From an uncultured Cellvibrionales bacterium (GTDB taxonomy: Bacteria > Pseudomonadota > Gammaproteobacteria > Pseudomonadales > UBA7434), in NCBI GenBank assembly GCA_937897785.1, contig CALCNB010000138.1, positions 1 to 9,670 of the forward strand: DNA of 9,670 nt, in the 5' to 3' direction. Positions 6,416 through 9,670 of this stretch are shown here, in pieces. Below the pieces are notes generated by a model. It saw only the letters and a list, made by a program, of their open reading frames with translations. It did no database searches and had not been told where the DNA came from. A program made the translations under genes and the position numbers. The number at the start of each line of letters is the position of its first letter. Positions within the stretch are counted from its first letter, which is position 1.

Positions 6416-6838
6416 CTAGCCACGAACCAAGATACTCTGTGCTGGTATGTCGCTAGCAGCCCACTGCGTATCCGTACCACCCATTGCAGGTAGCCATGTT
6501 TCGACTAAGCGTCCGTCTTCAACTCGAAACGACTGCACCCAATCCCATTGCGCCTCGGCCCCTTGACCATCAAAGTTTTCAACCACCCAGCTGCCAATCG
6601 ATGTGATAAAGTTACCTTCTGACATCAGAAAGTAATTAAAGTCGCGAATCGTCCAGGTGGCGCCAAACATTTTTAAACTGTCACGGTATTCTTCGCCGGT
6701 AACCGTGCGCGTGCCCATCATATCGTGGCGGGTATAATGCGGGCCCGCCAACTCGGGAATTAAGTCAAAATTGCACGGCTGCCACATCTCATCGTACCAA
6801 CGACGCATTAACGATTTGTTATTTTCTTCTTGGCTCAC
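6416..6838 (-). CDS. SnoaL-like protein (NTF2-like fold, ester cyclase/polyketide cyclase group)
   Basis: A 140-residue protein with the pattern of SnoaL/ester-cyclase proteins: an N-terminal helix (KSLMRRWYDEMWQPCNFDLI, about 8-27), a PHYTRHD segment (His34, His38, Asp39), and beta-strands with conserved Trp and Arg ending in RLVETWLPAM. The fold forms a cone-shaped pocket. Members act as cyclases, dehydratases or delta-5-3-ketosteroid-isomerase-like enzymes, or have no known activity; which applies here is unclear. I chose the GTG at 6838 because GAGGGT (6845-6850) lies six bases upstream. The ATG at 6862 would add eight residues (MLNQEGTQ) but has poor spacing to any ribosome-binding site. 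It converges on the PhyH-like gene and diverges from the EthD gene across 144 bases. Confidence 0.88.
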   Translation of the reverse strand: MSQEENNKSLMRRWYDEMWQPCNFDLIPELAGPHYTRHDMMGTRTVTGEEYRDSLKMFGATWTIRDFNYFLMSEGNFITSIGSWVVENFDGQGAEAQWDWVQSFRVEDGRLVETWLPAMGGTDTQWAASDIPAQSILVRG

Positions 6839-6982
6839 TTGTGTACCCTCTTGGTTAAGCATTGAATGACATACGACCTTACCGTAAAACGAAAGGTGAA
6901 GGTAGCGATGATACGATTCATTGACAGTAATTAAGCATAACGACTTGCTGCAACTGCTCTCTCTAACAACAAGGAAAAGCCC
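6839..6982. promoter_or_regulatory. Divergent spacer between the SnoaL-like gene and the EthD operon
   Basis: This 144-bp gap should hold the promoter of the plus-strand operon and that of the SnoaL-like gene. TTGACA (6921-6926) is a perfect -35 box toward the operon, but no good -10 follows at 16-18 bases. TTAAGCAT is directly repeated at 6855 and 6931, and ATACGA recurs within the same stretch. None of these is strong enough to assign a specific site. Confidence 0.35.
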
Positions 6983-7717
6983 GTGATCAAACTGCTATGT
7001 TTTTTAAAACGAAATGCCGCCTTATCGCGCGATGAATTTCATCAGCACTGGGCCAATGTCCATGGTCCGCTATTTGCTAACAGCCCCGCCTTAACACAAT
7101 ACATTGTCCGCTATGAACAGAACCCTCGCTTAGCCGCTGATTACCGACGCGACCCCAAAGACGCCAGTTTCGAGCAGCAAGGTTATGACGGTGTCAGTGC
7201 CATTTGGTATCACTCCATGGATGCCTTCAATGCCATGATTGATGATCCCTACTACCAACAGCATGTGGTGCCCGATGAAGAGTACTTACTCGATCGCGCA
7301 TCGCAAGCGTGGTTATTAGCTGACACAGCCAATACTATTGTCGATAAACCCAATGCGCGCACTGAGGCCACCGCTAAATTACTGTGTATATTACGCCGCA
7401 ATTCTGCCTTATCACGTGATGCCTTTCATCAGCATTGGCTAGAACACCATGGCGGTTTATTTCAAACGGTTGGCAATTTAAATAAAGACATTATGGCCTA
7501 CGATCAAAATCCGCGGCATATTGATGACTATGCCTTGGCCCCTGAGCGCTGTTACGACGGCGTGACCGAGCAGTGGTTTGAATCCATCGAACGATTTTTT
7601 CAATCGCTATCAGAGCCCGAACAAAAAACCCTGGTCGAACCCGATGTGGCCTATATGCTCGATCCCGCTGGCACCCACTTTATTATGAGTGAGCTGCCCC
7701 GCGTCATCATTCAATAA
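6983..7717 (+). CDS. Tandem EthD-domain protein
   Basis: A 244-residue protein made of two homologous EthD domains, roughly 1-115 and 131-240. The signature repeats at a 129-residue offset: RNAALSRDEFHQHW (10-23) and RNSALSRDAFHQHW (139-152), each followed by a conserved His-Gly (27-28, 156-157), then YEQNPR/YDQNPR and YDGV. Single-domain EthD proteins are about 100 residues and normally pair into a dimeric ferredoxin-like alpha+beta barrel. A two-domain chain would form that barrel within one molecule. EthD was first noted beside the ether-degrading P450 system, and other EthD proteins appear in polyketide and catabolic clusters; its chemical role is poorly defined. The GTG start has AAGGA (6971-6975) seven bases upstream. 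It is the first gene of the likely four-gene operon. Confidence 0.93.
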   Translation: MIKLLCFLKRNAALSRDEFHQHWANVHGPLFANSPALTQYIVRYEQNPRLAADYRRDPKDASFEQQGYDGVSAIWYHSMDAFNAMIDDPYYQQHVVPDEEYLLDRASQAWLLADTANTIVDKPNARTEATAKLLCILRRNSALSRDAFHQHWLEHHGGLFQTVGNLNKDIMAYDQNPRHIDDYALAPERCYDGVTEQWFESIERFFQSLSEPEQKTLVEPDVAYMLDPAGTHFIMSELPRVIIQ

Positions 7718-7738
7718 CCATCATGAAGGATACCTGCC

Positions 7739-8053
7739 ATGCTAATACTCACCTATCTCGCTCATGCGCTCGGCTGCGCCTTGTTAGTCAATGCCATTCC
7801 GCACTGCGTCAATGGCCTGTCTGGCCAAGCCTTTCAAAGCCCGTTCGCCAGCCCGCCCGGCGTGGGTGAGTCGTCACCGGTGGTGAATGTATTATGGGGT
7901 GCTAGCAATGTATTCGTGGGCAGTGTCTTGCTATGCAAGGTCGGCGATTTTACGGCTGGCGTCAATCTTGACACCGCCCTTTGTGCCATCGTCGCGCTCG
8001 CCACCGCCGTGGCGTTAGCGAATCATTTTGGCAAGGTGCGCCATCAAGCGTAA
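7739..8053 (+). CDS. Small integral membrane protein of unknown function
   Basis: A 104-residue protein with three likely membrane segments: about residues 2-20, 48-66 (VVNVLWGASNVFVGSVLL) and 77-96. The first two are joined by a Gly/Pro/Ser-rich loop with PHCVNGLSGQ and SPFASPPGVGESSP, which looks conserved rather than random, although I do not recognise a named family. The start is supported by GAAGGA (7725-7730) eight bases upstream, and the gene follows the EthD gene by 21 bases, so co-transcription and co-translation are likely. A role in uptake, or as a membrane anchor or quinone-linked partner for the adjacent enzymes, is possible but is speculation. Confidence 0.8.
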   Translation: MLILTYLAHALGCALLVNAIPHCVNGLSGQAFQSPFASPPGVGESSPVVNVLWGASNVFVGSVLLCKVGDFTAGVNLDTALCAIVALATAVALANHFGKVRHQA

Positions 8054-8097
8054 GTCATTCCGCTATTTAGTCATTCTGTCATAAAAGGAAACTAACG

Positions 8098-8862
8098 ATG
8101 GGGATCTATGCCATTACCGGCGGCGCCAGCGGCATTGGCGCCGGCATTGTTGATCGGCTTCAACAAGACGGCCACCAAGTGATTGTGGTCGATTTACATA
8201 ATGCCGATATTGAAGCTGACTTATCGTCCGATCAAGGAAGGCAACAGGCAATTGCAGGTATTAAAGCCCTTGCCCCCGATGGGCTTGATGGCTTTATCCC
8301 CTGTGCTGGCGTTGGCGTTAATGTTAAACCGGTCTCTTTGATCAGTCGAATCAATTATTTTGGTGCATTGGCCACCCTTGAAGGCTTGAAAGACCACGTC
8401 GCCAAACGCCACGGCGCGATGGTATTGATTTCGTCGATCTCGGCCACCATGAGTCAAAATGGCGCTTATGTCGAAGCGCTATTAGCTGGCGATGAAGAGC
8501 AAGCAGTGGCGCTCATTGATGAGCTTGCCGAGGGCAACGAAGCCTATGCTGGCGGTAAACGCGCCCTGACCCGCTGGATGCGGCAACACAGCGCAGACTA
8601 TTTAGCGGCAGGGGTTCGGCTTAATGCCATTGCCCCCGGCTACATTGCCACGCCGCTTAACGAAAAAATCGAAGCTGACCCCACGCTACGAAAAGTCAAC
8701 CAGGCCTTTGCGGCCAGCATTCCGGTTGGCCGACCGGGCCAACCGGAAGATATCGCCCACGCCGCGGCATTTTTGCTCGACCCTAATAGTAGTTTTATCG
8801 CGCGCACGGTCTTATTTTTAGACGGCGGTCATGACGCGTTATTAAGGCCTAATGATTTTTAA
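8098..8862 (+). CDS. SDR resembling 3-alpha-hydroxysteroid dehydrogenase/carbonyl reductase
   Basis: A 254-residue classical SDR, likely cytosolic and NAD-linked. TGGASGIG is at 7-14, Asp32 ends beta-2 (VDL) and favours NAD(H), Ser113 lies in ISSIS, and YAGGK gives Tyr150 and Lys154. The post-beta-4 motif is CAG (69-71) instead of NNAG. That motif, the short beta-2/alpha-C region (ADIEADLSS), the long helical insertion before the catalytic Tyr (about 123-147) and the C-terminal LDGGHDALLRPNDF all match what I recall of the Comamonas testosteroni 3-alpha-HSD/carbonyl reductase. That enzyme interconverts 3-hydroxy and 3-keto steroids and reduces other carbonyls. Steroid activity here is inferred from that likeness. 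AAAGGAA (8084-8090) precedes the ATG, 44 bases after the membrane-protein gene. Confidence 0.93.
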   Translation: MGIYAITGGASGIGAGIVDRLQQDGHQVIVVDLHNADIEADLSSDQGRQQAIAGIKALAPDGLDGFIPCAGVGVNVKPVSLISRINYFGALATLEGLKDHVAKRHGAMVLISSISATMSQNGAYVEALLAGDEEQAVALIDELAEGNEAYAGGKRALTRWMRQHSADYLAAGVRLNAIAPGYIATPLNEKIEADPTLRKVNQAFAASIPVGRPGQPEDIAHAAAFLLDPNSSFIARTVLFLDGGHDALLRPNDF

Positions 8863-8918
8863 CCATCGAACGCTTTAACTGACTTATTTATTCTAAATGT
8901 ATAAAGGTAAATCAAATT

Positions 8919-9670
8919 ATGCCTAAAGGCTTACAAGGTATTATCGACTCGCTGGCACTTGAACGGCTCGATAGCCCTTCAGAGACATTGACACGGTTCA
9001 CCGGCTTATGTAATGACGACAGCGGTGAGCGCATTTACGGTGGTCAAGTGATGGCACAGGCTATGAGTGCAGGTCAGCAAACCGTGGCGAAACCCTATGT
9101 GCTACACAGCATGCATTCAACCTTTTTACGCCAAGGCGCAATAGGCGTTCCTTTAACTTATTGCGTTGAAGCAATGAGAAACGGTCGCTCATTCTTGAGT
9201 CGGCAGGTGGTTGTTGAACAGAATAACAAAATTATTTTTACCGCCACTTTATCGTTTCAGAAACCCGAACACGGTGTCAGTCATGCGGCGACGATGCCCG
9301 ACGCACCCAATCCTGAATCACTCATCAAAGAAAGTCATCGTATTAACGATTTTCTTGCCAGTAAAGGAATTAACCATCAGTACGACTGGCCAATCGATAT
9401 ACGGTTCGTCAATCCACCGGCCATTATTGACCCGCAACCACAGCCGCCGCGATTATTAGCATGGATCAAAACCACCGCAGCACTGCCCGACAACGATAAC
9501 TTACAACGACAAATGTTTGCTTATGCCTCGGACAATCCGATATTAATGCCCGCATTTTTTCCGCATTGCATTAATCCCTTTACCCCTAATGTAATGGCCG
9601 CCACACTCAGTCATTCCATTTGGATTCATCAATCATTAAAAATAGACGACTGGCTATTGTTTGAAGTTGA
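8919..9670 (+). CDS. Acyl-CoA thioesterase II (TesB-like), 3' truncated by the window end
   Basis: The frame is open for 250 codons from the ATG at 8919 to the last base, so roughly the last 40 residues of a 285-300-residue protein are missing. Both hot-dog domains are recognisable: GGQVMAQAM (41-49), HSMHSTFLRQG (63-73) and NGRSF (88-92) in the first; AYASD (201-205), PH (215-216) and ATLSHSIWIH (228-237) then DDWLLFEV in the second. Asp205 and Thr229 correspond to the catalytic Asp204 and Thr228 of E. coli TesB; the catalytic Gln would lie beyond the window. The usual Asp in the (S/T)xDHSxWFH motif is Ser here. It hydrolyses acyl-CoA thioesters in the cytosol, releasing CoA or ending a CoA-linked pathway. 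AAAGG (8903-8907) lies 11 bases upstream. It is the fourth gene of the operon, 56 bases after the HSD-like gene. Confidence 0.94.
   Translation, partial: MPKGLQGIIDSLALERLDSPSETLTRFTGLCNDDSGERIYGGQVMAQAMSAGQQTVAKPYVLHSMHSTFLRQGAIGVPLTYCVEAMRNGRSFLSRQVVVEQNNKIIFTATLSFQKPEHGVSHAATMPDAPNPESLIKESHRINDFLASKGINHQYDWPIDIRFVNPPAIIDPQPQPPRLLAWIKTTAALPDNDNLQRQMFAYASDNPILMPAFFPHCINPFTPNVMAATLSHSIWIHQSLKIDDWLLFEV

Noticed and set aside
6839..6862. ATG start at 6862 for the SnoaL-like gene
   Set aside because: GAGGGT lies inside this extension at ideal distance from the GTG at 6838; the ATG has no well-spaced site.
8054..8083. GTCATTC repeated at 8054 and 8070 plus a third GTCAT at 8079
   Set aside because: Short direct repeats in a 44-base intra-operon gap; too little to call a regulatory site.
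8900..8905. TATAAA as a -10 box for the TesB-like gene
   Set aside because: It overlaps the Shine-Dalgarno and would start the transcript only about seven bases before the ATG; the -35 spacing is also poor.
9211..9459. Plus-strand 82-residue frame
   Set aside because: It is out of frame inside the TesB-like gene, whose conserved motifs run through the region.

Overview
The window looks like a catabolic or oxidative-modification region from a Gram-negative proteobacterium. My best guess is a marine-type gammaproteobacterium with mid-range GC. That guess rests on tightly packed genes, purine-rich Shine-Dalgarno sites before ATG or GTG starts, and enzyme families common in such bacteria that degrade steroids, terpenoids or other hydrophobic compounds. 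No ribosomal, tRNA or other taxonomic marker is present, so the placement is an inference. I see no mobile element, CRISPR array or RNA gene.

There are eleven well-supported protein genes, and nearly all are enzymes acting on hydrophobic small molecules. Positions 1-822 (+) hold the C-terminal part of a phytoene-desaturase-like FAD oxidoreductase. A short gap with a perfect palindrome follows, then a short-chain dehydrogenase (SDR) at 883-1725 (+) whose catalytic Tyr is replaced by His. A cytochrome P450 of CYP125/CYP142-like type (1765-3051, -) converges on it. The P450 diverges from a second classical SDR (3314-4144, +) across a 262-bp region containing five copies of the pentamer GCTAA/TTAGC. 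An extended SDR of the 3-beta-HSD/dihydroflavonol-reductase/HpnA type (4173-5183, -) converges on that SDR. It diverges in turn from a phytanoyl-CoA-dioxygenase-like Fe(II)/2-oxoglutarate oxygenase (5491-6360, +) across a very AT-rich 307-bp spacer. A small SnoaL-like protein follows on the minus strand (6416-6838).

The right third is a likely operon on the plus strand: a tandem-EthD protein (6983-7717), a small membrane protein (7739-8053), a 3-alpha-hydroxysteroid-dehydrogenase-like SDR (8098-8862) and an acyl-CoA thioesterase II (TesB-like) gene that runs off the end (8919-9670).

Taken together, the set holds two oxygenases (P450 and PhyH), four NAD(P)-dependent dehydrogenases, one flavin desaturase, two small alpha+beta-barrel-type proteins (SnoaL, EthD) and a thioesterase. 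This suggests a pathway that hydroxylates, oxidises, desaturates and handles CoA esters of a hydrophobic, possibly steroid- or isoprenoid-like, substrate. The substrate cannot be read from the sequence. No ring-cleaving dioxygenase, acyl-CoA dehydrogenase, P450 redox partner or regulator gene lies in the window, so the pathway must extend beyond it. The alternating strands with divergent spacers suggest several independently controlled transcription units rather than one operon.
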